Positions 35,579 through 48,900 of a stretch of 64,000 nt of DNA are shown piece by piece. The DNA comes from Ophiodon elongatus (lineage: Eukaryota > Chordata > Actinopteri > Perciformes > Hexagrammidae), in contig JACSYO010002128.1 in the NCBI GenBank assembly GCA_016806645.1, positions 578,501 to 642,500 on the forward strand. The letters are read 5' to 3'. A model generated the notes under the pieces. That model saw only the letters and a list, made by a program, of their open reading frames with translations, ran no database searches and was not told the DNA's origin. The first letter of the stretch is position 1; each line of letters opens with the position of its first letter. The translations under genes were made by a program, and so were the position numbers.

Positions 35579-36265
35579 ATGTCACTGCCGTTCTTTGGCT
35601 GGGAGGTGACCTATGACGACAACTCTCCTCGTGTGGAGCTGGGGACGTCTCAGGAGCCCAAGGACAGTGGCGTCTACACCATGTACCATGGGACCAGCGT
35701 TGCCAATGCACGGCTCATCATTGCCAATGGCTTTCGGCAGTCATCAGGTGGCATGCTGGGAAAGGGAGTGTATGTCAGTCGCGATAAGAAAAAAGCTGAA
35801 CGTTATCCATTGAAAAATAACCCTTCAAACCGCGTGGTCCTTGAGTTGCGTGCGCATCTTGGCCGTGTCAAGCGTATCGACAAGGACAACCATCCTATGC
35901 AGTACACCTGGAGCACGCAGGGCTACGACACGGCCTGGGTGCCCCCCAACTGTGGCATGATAGCCGTGCCCAGTGGCCTAGAGGAGGATTGTGTGTTCGA
36001 CCCCAAAAAACTGAAGGTCATGGCTATTGCAAAGGCACCAGACGCCATACTGACCGAGCTTCAGCAGCTTGTGGCTAATACTCTAAGAAATCCTGGCAGA
36101 GGTGATGGGGGTGCAATGTCACATCTTGGCGGTGCTGTGGATGTGTGTTCACTGTGCAAGAGGAAGACACAGCAGGGTTCTCCACACATCAAGCAACCGT
36201 GTTGGGGCTGCGGGCAAAACATCTGTACTCTGATGACCAAGCATGTCTGCCATGTTAGCCAATGA
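35579..36265 (+). CDS. gig2-like protein 2, PARP-like domain with C-terminal Cys/His cluster
   Basis: This tandem paralogue of the 32933 gene has 228 residues. By eye roughly two thirds of positions are identical, with the core almost unchanged: GVYTMYHGTSVANARLII, GMLGKGVYVSRDKKKAERYP, DKDNHPMQYTW, and the C-terminal CSLC ... CWGC ... HVC cluster. Small insertions lie near residue 15 and before the cysteine cluster. Both frames are intact, and key residues and the Cys/His pattern are retained in both copies, suggesting both are under constraint. A non-coding first exon ending at 34754 and an acceptor CACAG at 35540 are inferred by comparison with copy 1. Antiviral function is inferred from the gig2 resemblance. 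Confidence 0.8.
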   Translation: MSLPFFGWEVTYDDNSPRVELGTSQEPKDSGVYTMYHGTSVANARLIIANGFRQSSGGMLGKGVYVSRDKKKAERYPLKNNPSNRVVLELRAHLGRVKRIDKDNHPMQYTWSTQGYDTAWVPPNCGMIAVPSGLEEDCVFDPKKLKVMAIAKAPDAILTELQQLVANTLRNPGRGDGGAMSHLGGAVDVCSLCKRKTQQGSPHIKQPCWGCGQNICTLMTKHVCHVSQ

Positions 36266-36638
36266 GGAAACGGAGTACAGGCCTGAAAACCGGTGCTGTT
36301 GAGAAACAGATGGAATAAGGGTCCACGCCTGTATGGCCTTCTGAAGAGGTGGAGGGGGAATGGATTGAAAATTAAACCTCAAGTTGACCAAAGAGTACAA
36401 ATTCACAGCTCAGGGTATAATCATACTTTTGAAACTACTTTTTTTTCCTTTTCACAAATGAACTATCAATAATTAACTGTAATTTGTGCAACATGTTAAA
36501 ATAGTTACTGCTGCACATCTTCTAGTACTTTTCATACTATAATTACCTACTTTATACTCCAGTCTTGTTATATTGACGGATCAACATGCGTTAGGATGCA
36601 ATCAAAACAAACAATATTTTTGTATTGCTCAAGATGCC

Positions 36639-36644
36639 TTTATT
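36639..36644 (-). promoter_or_regulatory. Candidate polyadenylation signal of ttc37
   Basis: TTTATT on the plus strand reads AATAAA on the minus strand, 270 bases beyond the ttc37 stop. If used, the ttc37 and gig2-like gene 2 transcripts overlap in antisense. Confidence 0.45.
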
Positions 36645-36753
36645 TCAGCCTGAATGTGAATATTGGATACTTTATGTGAATGATTTTGATTTGCTGACTT
36701 GATTTAATTTTCTTTTATCTGTATAATGTAAAACCAAATAATGATGTAACCCC

Positions 36754-36759
36754 AATAAA
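36754..36759 (+). promoter_or_regulatory. Polyadenylation signal of gig2-like gene 2
   Basis: A canonical AATAAA lies 488 bases after the stop codon. The gene converges on the 3' end of ttc37. Confidence 0.55.
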
Positions 36760-36913
36760 TATCAAGATATGAGAACCATGATGTCCAGTTTGATATGATT
36801 TCTTATGTGGTGAAGAGAACCAGAAAAAATAAAAAATACAAATAAATTCCGTTTATGGATAATTCTATTAATATGCATGATTTCATAGTGATGTATTTGT
36901 AGACTTTCAAAAC

Positions 36914-39900
36914 TCAGGATGAAGAAGAGGCAAGCAGTGAATGAAACTCCAGCAGTCTTTTATCTCCATTCTTTGTGGCATGCTGCAAAAGGACCTGCAA
37001 AAAAAGATGAGAAAATATGTTCACTATCACAGCTGTGTTGAAAGTAAAAAAAACAAAAAGGTAAGACATAAGAATGTGAGGCCGACTAGTTTCTGTTTCA
37101 TACACTGTTTTCAAAGAAGTCGTGGGGAAAAAGGTATTTCAAATTAATAAATGTTTCCACAAAAAATGATTTGATCTGGTGCCAGTGCCGCTACGAGGCA
37201 GCTGTGTGCTCACATTGATTAGATCCTGGTCGTTTTTCGCATGCAGGTGTCTGAGGAGGTACCAGCTGGACACTTGCACCACTGTCACCGGGAAGTCTTG
37301 AGCGTAAACCAGCCTCTCCAACAAACGCCTTGTTTCCCTGCAGAAGGCACAGGCAGAAATGGGCAACGTTATAACATGAGCCTTGTTACTTGTTAACCAA
37401 AATCACTTCAATTTCATTCTCTGGACGCCTCATACCGACATTTAGAAGAGGAATTTGTGATCTATATGAGCAGGAAACATGTATGAGTATTGCTAATTGT
37501 GCTGCCTGTGTTGATGTAAATGACACTTGTGCTAATTTGCTCTTCAAAACAAATGGAACGGGAGGGCTGCTGATCTGGTTTGTTGTCTGGCTGAAATGAG
37601 TTGGCACCAATGTACTTCTGCTGCTCTGGATTTGAAACCCCGTCTGAATCTATAACCAGTCTCTCTGTTTAATATATGATCAAATTAAACATGTCTCCGG
37701 CATAAAAGGGCCTTTAATATTGCAATTATGCTTGGCACAGGGGGGTTTGTGCAGCAAAGAAATGATCCAGTTCACAATCGTTCTCCTCAGCGCTCTGATG
37801 AATGTAACATTCTAATTAAGCCTGGGAGGCCTGTGAGGTACTGACAGGAGGCTATTGTTTCAGGGCAAGAACATGTTGCTTTGTATATTGCTGTGCAGTT
37901 TCAAAAGTACCAACATCTTGAAAAGACAGATGGTGGCATAAATCAAAACATTTAGGTATGTTATGTTGTATATAATTACCTTAGATTATATATTTCACTT
38001 ACAGACCAATGGGATGAAATCATTTTCATATCTATGCGGGACAACCCACACACTTGCAACATGCATGTGAATGCTAGCTGCTGCAGTTGAAACAGAGCAC
38101 AGTGAGAATCACTGACCTGGCAGCCATCTTGGTCACGAAGTGGAGCAGGACCTGGAAGAGGAGGGCCATGGGCGATGAACCCAGCTTCAGGACCTCAGTG
38201 GTGGCTTCTAGAATCATGTCCTTCCATTCATTTCCTGGGACGCCTGCCTGAGAAGTCAGATCACACAAGGTTAAGAATAAAACTAGCAAAGAGAAGCATT
38301 ATTCATCTACTAAACTTGTAATGTGTTTCATCATATTGTTGTTCACAATATGCGTCCTGCCTACTGTGTTAGTAACTGCTTTCAGAGGAGCAGTGGCTGT
38401 AATCATAATTAGATGATTTTCATAGAGTTATCAAAATGTCAAATAAAAAAAGAATTGTATTGGGAGTTGCTGTCCTTTGAGCAGTGGAATGGAATACACA
38501 TCTCCTGAGATATATCGCAAAGGAAGCTTCTTGTCTTGTTTTTTTATTTCCGCTTTGGTCGCTGGCTGCTGATCCAATAATTCTGCTCGATATTCACCCA
38601 TCTTTCATCTCCCCAACCTTGTTTCTGCCCACTGACAGGGGATGTCGATGTCTCAGATAGTTGTGCTGCATTAGCTGTACTTTATCACCTTAAAACGAGG
38701 AATATTCCGGATCTAGATTCATGTTACAGCCTTTGCAGGAACTCACCATACAGCTTCCTAGAGCTAGCAGCGCTAGTCGAAGCAGGCTGGCTACCTGGCT
38801 GCCGTGCAGGCCGAGCTGTGAGGCGAGCTGCAGACTCTGCCTGTAAGCCATGACTGCCTGGACCAGCAGGCCCTGGCTACGAAACACCTCCGCCAGCCAC
38901 TGGGAGGAGGAGGAGGAGGAGGAGGAGGAGGAGGAGGATGAGGAGGAGGAGGAGGAGGAGGAGGAGGAGGAGGAGGAGGAGGACAGGACGGTGATTGGAA
39001 ATCATGAATGAGTCGGAGTAGAGGTGAGAATGAGAGATTTAGAGCAGGAGGAGTGGCACAGGAAATATGAGAGGCGAAGGAAGAGGGGCGTAGAAGAGAT
39101 TGTTTGAGGCCATGTGAGATAAAGATTTGAAGAGAGATTAGAAGAAGAGACGGAAAAAAGAAAGAGGTAAAAATGATACAATAATTTTTCTTAAGTAACT
39201 CAAGAGTATACATCTGATAATCACTGAAAAATAATGCACTGCAGCATGAAGATGAAGCAAATATAAAACTATGGGTAAAAACATGCTTGTATTGTCAGCT
39301 AGTAATATGATATAATTACAATATTCTTATAATAACAAGAATTAAGCTAAATTTCGACTTTTTTACTCGCAGCTACAAGGAACTCGGAAGCTAAAGAAAT
39401 TATTTGTGGATCAAATATAAGGACTAAGAGAAACATCATGGACAATTTATTTGCAATCACTTCATAAAATGCTTGACTGCATGTTGATGGTCTATGTTTG
39501 TACAGAACAGATTATGACATTGTGATATTGCTACACATTTTAACTCCAGATTTATGGTGCAACATTTCTGGTCATTATCCAAGGCCACAACCTGCCAATA
39601 TGTTCACACTTCTACAGAGTGAGCCTGGTGGAGTGGCTGCTCCGCCCATGCTGGTTCAGCCATTTGATGATGAGTGCAGCAATACGAGGTCTTAAATAAG
39701 GCACAGAAATGGTCTTCATTCGGCCAGTGGAAGCGAGACAAAATGGCAGTTTGTGGTGAGGAGAAAAAAAGATCTCATCATTTCACTGACCTCAACATTT
39801 AAACTAGTGGCCACCCAAGACTGAAACCATCAATATTTTCAAGTCTCGCTATGTTTAAGAGTTTAGCGTCTGTGCGATCAATGTGGTATAGCGCTGTTTA

Positions 39901-42900
39901 AAATGTTGTACTATTAAACAACTGATGCTTGAAATGACTAAAAGCTTGTCACTAAGTTACTGCAATCAAATACTGGTATGGTATTGAAATGATTTGAGTG
40001 TCCACTTACATGCCACGCCCCAAGGTTGGTGGGGTTCAGCATCACTGTGTTGTGGAGTTGCTCCAGCACAGAGTCTGGGAGCACAGTACCATCCCCGGCC
40101 AGTAAGAGGCGCTGACACTGCACCTGTCTCAGTGACAGCATCACCGCCGGGTGTTCAGGAGAAACATTCAGCACCTGAACCCAGCAATGGAGAGAGGAGG
40201 CCCCACATGTAACTTGTATTACTTCACCTGTGTTCATTTCTGTCTGAAGCAAGTCTAACTTTTTATATAATGAAGGAAATCAGATAACGATATTGAGGTT
40301 GTGTCTGAACGTGTGTTTGAATCCCACCTGTGAGCAGAGGGCTTCAGCCTGCTCCAGCTGTCCCCCCATCATGAGACCAGTCACCGCCTGTTTTAGTACC
40401 CAGCCTTCCAGAGCCTGGGCTAGGGGGCGCTCTATCTCCTCCACGTTATGCACTGGGATACAGAAAAGTGTCTGTTATACACGCTCACACATACATGCGC
40501 ACATGCGCAGACACACACACACACACACACACACACACGCGCGCAGACGCACACACACACGCACACCAATGCACACACCTTTCTCAGAAACCACAGACAT
40601 GAGTGTTTGCTCCAGTCCTAATCTGCTAGGAGCAGAACCTGAAAGATAACAGGAAGTATTTTCTGTGTGACAGGCAGCCATTAATCCTGCCCATGTTGCT
40701 GGATCATCTGAAAGTAGAGAGAAGAGTGGAGATTCAGATCACTCAGACGTTTCACAGTATTGCTTTGGTAGGTGTAAGGTAGCTTTACATTTAGAGAATA
40801 GTAATGAACATGAAGATGTTCTGTGCCACAAAGCTGTAAAACATGAATTTACTGTATATAGTGACACCATTGTCTAAAAGACACAGTTGTCTGAAAGACA
40901 GTTCTCACAGTGGTTTACCATACACATACACAGCATTTCACTAGAATTCATCTAAATGAGAGAATTTACACAAATGTATTTCCTAATACTGACTTTGGTC
41001 TCACTTCTTCAAGACATCCATTTTATTCAGTTTCCAATGATAAGTGTATGGTTGTTTGTGAGGTAGTTTAAGGCCTTCGTGTGTGTGTGTATATACCAGG
41101 ACAGAGCAGCACAGCTCTCTGCATAGTCTTCAGTGCATTCCTGTGACTGTCCTCTCCAGAGTGTCTCCCACTAGCCAGCTGGTTCACTCCACTGTACAAC
41201 AGCGCCCTCTGCAGGACACAAAGGTTACAACACATCAGTTTCACATGCAAATATACCCACTTCAACGTTGACAGTGTTGTCGTCTCAATTGTAGAGAGTA
41301 GTTTGGATAAAGGCTATCCTCGACCAAAGAAATTCTTAGTCAACTAACACAGTCATAGTCTGTTCTGTACAAATAATCACACAAAAGCACCATCTTATGT
41401 TTACCGAAGATGTGTTTATACATTTCTTAATTGGCATGGACAAATCAAAACAAACGACTAATCGACTAAAGAAGTCGACCAAGATCAAAAAGAGTGATTA
41501 TGCAACTAACAGTCTAAGAGGGGGCAGCCCTAGTTTGGATGCTGACTTAACCACAGTGTACAATAGATTAAATACTATATAGTATGCTATATACTACATA
41601 TAGTTCAAACTGACAGACAGACAGAGAACACAACAGAAAAAAACATACACAAAGCCATTTCAAGCATAAATATGCAGTCGCTCTCTCACCTTTCCTTGGG
41701 TCATACTGGAGAGACAGGCAACATGACCAGCCATGGCACCGCCCTGGAATACACAGCAGACAAAACCATGAAGCCTTTAAACGCCCAGCAGCACTACAGC
41801 AAAAGTTGATGAGGCTGCTCAGTTAAATGTGTGTGAGTAAAATAGATTTCCTGTGTGTGTTTGGGATGCGTGTCATGTTGATGTGTGTATGCAGCCTTAC
41901 TTTGGCCTTCTTGGGGTAGTACTGTGGTACCAGCCTGGACAGCAGGGCCCATAGAGATGGGTTTCCAGGATTGCTGTTAAGAAGACAGACGGAACCGTTG
42001 TACAATTTGTACCTCATGTATAGGCTTTTCCCAAAAATATAAATATGTGTATGATATGTTGTTTCACTGTCTGGGGAACTGTTCTACCTGTTGATAATTG
42101 TTCAAGGTACTTCTCAGTAGGTGTGTAGGCAAGCACTTTTGCTTCTGCATAAATGCAACTTATTTATGGTGAGTTCACACTGAGTCAGCTGTCATTGAGA
42201 TTTCAATAGAAATACTTTAATATCCCTGACATTTCAATCCAGAACTGACCCAAAACTAAAAAATAGTAAATGTAGTGATCCACAAAATGTATATAGAACA
42301 AGGTGCAAAAGGCTCTGTAAATCTGGCCTTCAGTGTCAAAAGTACAGTTTGATCACGCTGATGTATAATTGGTCTTTTTAAAAGTAAAATTAGGGTATTG
42401 TAGAGCACAGCACATAAGTAGGGTACGCTAAACAATTCAAACAAGCAGCTTATTTTACCCGTGTACAGCTCTGGAAGCCTCTCTTTGCACCGCGCTGTAG
42501 TTGCCCTGCAGGGCGAGCAAGGCGCAGGTGAGGAGACATCGCTGCTCTGTAACTTTCACAGAGGCTGAACCTTGCTTCAGCAACTCCGTCAGGGCAGCAG
42601 CAGCCAGTGTAGCATCACTGTGGACTAACCCCAGAGCACATAAACACAGCAGGGACTCTGAGATTGGCTCCTTTAACATTGAGCTGTTGAGGCAGAAAGC
42701 AGAGAGATACATATGTTTAGCTTGTAGTATTGTACAAGTACTATTATTACAGAACCACTGGTACAACAATGTGGACTCACCATTTAAACAGCAGAGTCTT
42801 GGCTGAGTCTAGGTTACCCTGCCGGTGCTGAAGCAGAGCCAGAGCTGTCAAGATGTAAGCCTTCTCCTTCTCAGTGGAAGCCACAGCCAAGGCACGTTCA

Positions 42901-45900
42901 TAGGCTACAATACACACAAAACAATTTAGTCACATTCACTCTGGCATGTAAACACGTACACAATCTCTGATTTCAGTGTCTCCCAGTCCTCACCGTTAAT
43001 GCTCTCTGGGATGAGTCCTGCCCTGCAGTAGGCAAGGGCCAGCCCAGCCAGATCACTGAGCTCCTGCAGTGGAGTGGAATTATAAACACGCACTGCCTCC
43101 TCTGATTCACCGAAGGTGCTGCAAAAGACACAGTGGGTTTTTTGTAAGTATTATCAAAGATGGTTTAAGTACATGGTAATAAGAAAGCTGGTTGTTACCA
43201 CAAAGCACGTCCGTAGCCGCCCAGAGCAAATGCCAGCTCTTCGGTCGAGGACATGACCTTAAGCAGTTCAACAGCTCTGAGGAAAGAGAGTTAAGAGTAA
43301 GAAGGGTGATTTGAATATATATTTTGTCTCATTTCTTTCTTGGTACACTGCCTCAACTGTGAGCCTTCAGAGTCAGTCGGAGTAATTCAGACAAACACCT
43401 TTTGTAAGCCTTTAAGGCCTGCCTCTTCAGCTGCAGATGCTCATTCAGGTAACCAAGCATAATGAAGGCATCAGGGTCAGACTGGATCCTCTCTGGGAGG
43501 GAGGCAGAAGAAACTTCATGTCACAAAACATCAGGCTCTAAATGCATACGACTCAAATGCAATCAAGGGATCTGTGGATTCTGCATGCACATCAACACAC
43601 AAATATATGCTGTACCTGTGTACTTGCTGAGTGCCACCTGAGCAGCAGAGATGGCATTCATCTGGACTATGTTGTAGCGGTACAGTTCAGAGTCTCTGTT
43701 GCTCTTATCCAGCAGGGTGGAACATACCCAGTAGGCATAACCTTTCACTCCCTCCATCTGCCGGGGAAAGAGAAGAGGTATAGAGATGTAGAGTGGGACA
43801 AAAGCAGAGAATGGCAGAATACACATTGTTTAAATATGGAATCATTCCTAATCACTTGCTTGTAGTAGTAAAAGGCTTATAGCTGAACATGTAGCAATCA
43901 CAAAGAAAGTTGAAGCAAAGATTAAACTGTTGTATGCTAATGAGTGAGTATCACAAAAGCAACCCCAGTGGTTTTGGGAGGTCACGCACATGTGTGCTGA
44001 GTTCAGTGGTGTGCCTGAAAAGATCCATGGTGTCATAGCTTCCCACTCTCTCTGCTATCAGCGCCTGGTAAGAGGACAAGAATCACAAGAATCAAATTAC
44101 AGTTGATATTAGCCAAGAACATAGTATTTCTAACCTACCACTGAACTTGAAATCCTTGCATTGCTAAGTGAAATTTGTATATAACAAAAGAAATACAAGA
44201 AATAGCTTCTTCTCTGTACTCATTTTACATCTTATCAAAAACATCGTGACAACTCACACCCAGCTTACACGTCTTTCATCATTCCTTAACCTTGCCAAAC
44301 ACACAAACAAAATATAATTTTCCTTTTCCTCGTTAGTTATACCGTTACATTTAGCTTGATGTTGTGTCTCATATGTATGTCTATACAGTACAGGAAAGTG
44401 ACACAATACAGAAGCCTTAAAGGTGCAGTGTGTGGGATTTGGCAGCATCTAGAGGTGAGGTTGCAGATTGCAACCAATTGAAACTTCTCACGCGTTCCAA
44501 GCGTGTAGGAGAACTACGGTTTCCGAAGCGAAAACAAAAATGGCCTATGTAGAGCAAGTGTTTGGTTTCTCCAGTCTGGGTAAATGTAGAAACATGACGG
44601 TGCAACATAGTGGACTCTGTGAAGAGATCCGCTCCGTATGGAGATATAAACGGCTCAATCTAAGGTAAAGAAAACACGATTCTTATTGTCAGGGGTTTAT
44701 ACACTTACGAAAACATACTTATTAATAAGTATTTCTACCATTAGATTCCCCTAAATGCTACACACTCTTCCTTTGACCCTTGAACACAATTATTTCCAAG
44801 CGTCCATTTCCTTGACATGATCAAGTGATCGTGAAAGATTGTCACATGATGTCTTCGTACCTGTCCAATCCAGCAGTTGACATAGAGCGGCTCCAGCGAC
44901 TGGGAAATCTTGAAGGCTTCGTGTGCAAGCTAAGAGAATAAGACCAAACTTTAACAGAGAAAACATCAGCCAACACTAAACATATAGAAAAAAATGTATC
45001 ACACACACACAAACCTCTATATTGTCGTTCTTCAAATACAGGGTACCAAGGTTGGTCCAAGCAACAACATTCTGTAACAAAATATTGAAAAGTCCCATAA
45101 GAACATCAGAATAGTTTCTGAAAATACTATTCATCACCTGAATAAATGTGCATTACATACATTTGGTTCAACCTCTATGGACTTGATGAAGCAATGTTGA
45201 GCCAGAGCAAAGTTCTCAAGACCTGAACAGAGAGAAAGCAACATGTTGTATTTACATATATAATTAGGTGAGGGCCTGATCATCGCTGCTTGCAGCTTTA
45301 ATTAGGATATTTGTCTGCAAGATTACAGCTTTTTATTAGTGTATTCATTTATTTCCTAATGAAAAACATGTTTTTGAGGCTGCCCTTCTACCAAATAATG
45401 TTAAAAACCTTTAGGCTGATACAATAATAGCGCTTTCCACAAACGAATGACCATAATTCTTTGTATTATGAGAATAGAGAGAACTTCAGTGACAGTAATT
45501 GGTAATTTCCGAGGGCAGAGCAAGAAGAGTAAGACAAACTGTTAAGCATTTTGCTCTAAAGACATACATTTTAATTTCAGAATAAAACCTTTTCAACAAG
45601 AAAAACATTTCACAGCAACAATCCCACACAGAATAAATTAATATAGTTAGAGGAAGCTGTCAATACTGCACTTATTTTTGACCAATGAAATATTGTACAC
45701 ATTGACCAGCCAATCAATCTATCCACCGAAAGGGATAGACCGCTCTTATTAACATGACTGAGGAGGCACATTATTCATGAATTCATATATTATTACCTTT
45801 TCTCATGGAAATCACTCCCAGGGCATTCCAGTAGCTATGGTTCCCACTGTCCATCATGATAGCTTTTTTTAAACACTGAAAAGAGAGACAAAGAAACTCT

Positions 45901-48900
45901 TAGAAATACCACATCTCGGAAGAAACAATGCAAAACTGCAGGATTATGTGAAATACCTGCTGGGCCTTCTCCAGGAGCAGCGATGGAGAGTTCTGGTCGT
46001 CCTCTGTGAAGCTGGATAGGCTGGACTGATGATAATAGTTGAGTCCTAGGTCATTCCAAAGGCTGGGAACCTCAGACATCAGCTTCAAAGCACGAGCATA
46101 GCACCTGCAGACAAAAACATGCACTTAATGTTCAGTGTTCAGATTCAATGCTCGGCCAACAGGGACAACACTTTACCAAGGGGCAACAAAAAGACCATTA
46201 AGTAATTATAAATGGCTGATTTGACAGAGTACCAATGGTATATGCAGCTTGGAAAACATCTATGCCTGTTTGTGGTCTTACCTCTCACCAACTTTGAGTG
46301 TCTGGGCCTGGTTCAGTGTGTGGCTCTGGGTGTTGGAGTCTAAACCAGCCAGGGGGGCTGGCACTAAAACTTGAGCACTGTTTGGCGCCACAGTGCCGAC
46401 TGCAGTGCAAGCATCTCCCAGCAGCTTCCACAAACAGGACATGTCTGGACGCATCTCCACAGCTCTGGAGGGAGAGAGAAGAAATGTGAATTGATAAATC
46501 AATAAAAATTAGACTAAGAGTGTGTGATACTGAAATGTAATGAATTACAGACAAACCGTAATTAATTTTAAGATTTATAGATTAAACTAAATTCTAATCA
46601 TTACCGGAAGAGGTTCTGGATGGCTTGCTGAATAAGGTCAATGGCTCCCTTATCTCTGCAGTCTTCCATTAAACCTTTTGCCAGAGACAGCTGGCACTCC
46701 CCAAGACCTGAACAGAAGATAACAATCTGATTAAATGTCCAAATACAGTTATATGACTAAGAGGTATGCATTAAAAAGCATACCATTAAACCAAAGGTAA
46801 GGTCTTGGATACATTGATGCAAACGCCTACCTTTAAGGGCAGGCACATAGTCCTGCTGCGCTGTGATCTGCAAGTACTCTGCAACAGCCTCTCTGAACTT
46901 GCCCAGGGTCTGTTTGATAGCAGCAGCCTGGTAGACACTGTAGATGGAGGAGGGTTGAAGCTGATGGGCCTTACCAAAGGCTTTCAGGGCGGCTGTGAAA
47001 CTGCGGCGGTTTAGGTAGGCCTCACCTAAACACTCCCAACACACCCAGTCCTCTGGATCTGCTCTCAGAGCTGCCTGCAGACTTTAAGCATACATTCAAT
47101 TGTCAATGCTCATATTCTGATAATACCTATGATAATATAGAAAATGATGAAGACCTAGGTCAAATAAACATTGTCTGAGATTTGAAACTCTTACTCAGCT
47201 ACAGCTTGTTGATGCTCTCCGATCTTTAGGTAGTACAGCCCCCGCCTCATCCAAGCCCATTTAGCTGAGCCTGGTGTGGCTTTCTCAATCACTGACTGAA
47301 GTATTGCTAAAGCAGTGTCCTATTGCATGGGAAAGAGGATTGGAGAATAAAAAAGGAGGATAGGGAAAAGAGGAGCACGAGTAGGGTCAAGACAAAAGAG
47401 ATGCACCTGTAAGGAAACGCCACAACAAAGTGCCAACGCCAAGTTATGAACACTGCAGCTATGGAGTTTGTGTCTCATCGCCAACAAATCCACTTACCAT
47501 GTCGTCCTGCTCCATACTGAGATCCACTGAGGCAGCTCCAGACTCAGCATCATCGTTGTCCATCTCAAAGGCCTTCTTATAGCATCCTCGTGAGCGGCTA
47601 TGATCGTTTGCCACCTGGCGGTAGTAATGTCCAAGGTAGCGGAATACACAACCAAGGTTTGGGTCTAACTTTGCAGCCTGAAATGGACAAATTAAACTTT
47701 CAAACTAAGATGCCATTCAGCACGACACTTGACTTCTGGCAATAATAACCATATTGTGGCATTTCAGTGAGAAAGTTAAGTTAAGCCCTTTAACACTAAT
47801 CTTTCATAGACCGAACCATCAATATTTTAGAGATTACATTTGTTTTTTTAATAAATATATTATAAAAAATACCTCTCACCTGTCAAAAACTAAAACAATT
47901 TCAATAATAATTGTACTAACCTTGAGCAAATGTGTATGGGCTTTGCTTCGGTCTTTTCGGGTCTCTTCTCCCATGTCCCAGTAGAGACGTCCCAGAAAGA
48001 AATAATACTCTCCACAGTCTGGGCTCTGGCTAGCCGCCTTTAGGAAACTAAGCAACAGAGGAGCAATAAAGAAAAGTTCACCTTGGAGAATTCACTTTAT
48101 TGCGCCACACATGTTGATTGTTTGGTTTTAGCTAGGTTTAAAAGGGGACAGTGTGCAGGACTTGGTGGCATTTATCTAGCAGTGTGGTTGCAGAATGCAA
48201 CCAACTGAACACCCCTCTGCTCACCCACTACGATGACCTTCAGGTCAACAGAAAAACGCAAAAAGTCTCTCACTAAAGCCAGTGTTTGGTTTGTCCGTTC
48301 TGGGCTACTGTAGAAACATGGCGGTGCAACACAGCGGACTCTGTGAAGAGGATGCACTCACTATGAAGATATGAAGGGCTCATTTGAAGCTAAACAACGA
48401 TTTTTTTGTTTCAGGTGTTTATACACTTATGAAAACAGAGATATGATTATTATACTCCATTTCTGCCGATAGATCCCACATAATGCTAAAAACTGGCCCT
48501 TTAGGGGAATGCATGGCCACAAATTAAAATCTCACATACACACAAAAAGAAAGCAGTTTTACCTCTCCTCTGCCAGCTGCTGCTGGCCCTGAGCCAATTG
48601 TGCCAGTCCCCTCAGTACAAACCCCTGAGCCAGATTAGGGTTAGAGGCCACCAGCTCTGATGACACCTACAGGAGACACATTCGTTTAATACGAATCAAT
48701 ATATCTTGTGTACAATACAAGAGATCCTTTTTTTCTGTTCCTTATATCAAAAGAGATGACAACATTTTATCTCAAGTTATTATCACCAAGTGTTCAATTC
48801 TGTAAATTGCCCAAATTTACACATTAAATAAAAGAAATTCTGTAATACTGTTTTTCTCATAGTATCATATAATAGATCGGACATCTTCACAGACAGAGTT

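Noticed and set aside
36914..37114. Candidate longer final ttc37 exon beginning before 36994
   Set aside because: A CTTTTTTTGCAG-type acceptor precedes [12 protein letters not shown], and the sequence upstream is not family-like.
38791..39213. Minus-strand frame with a long proline run
   Set aside because: The proline run is a reading-frame artefact of the GGA microsatellite over ttc37 exon 37.
48140..48502. Short frames reading from the MITE copies in ttc37 introns
   Set aside because: They fall wholly within the repeat and have no match outside it.
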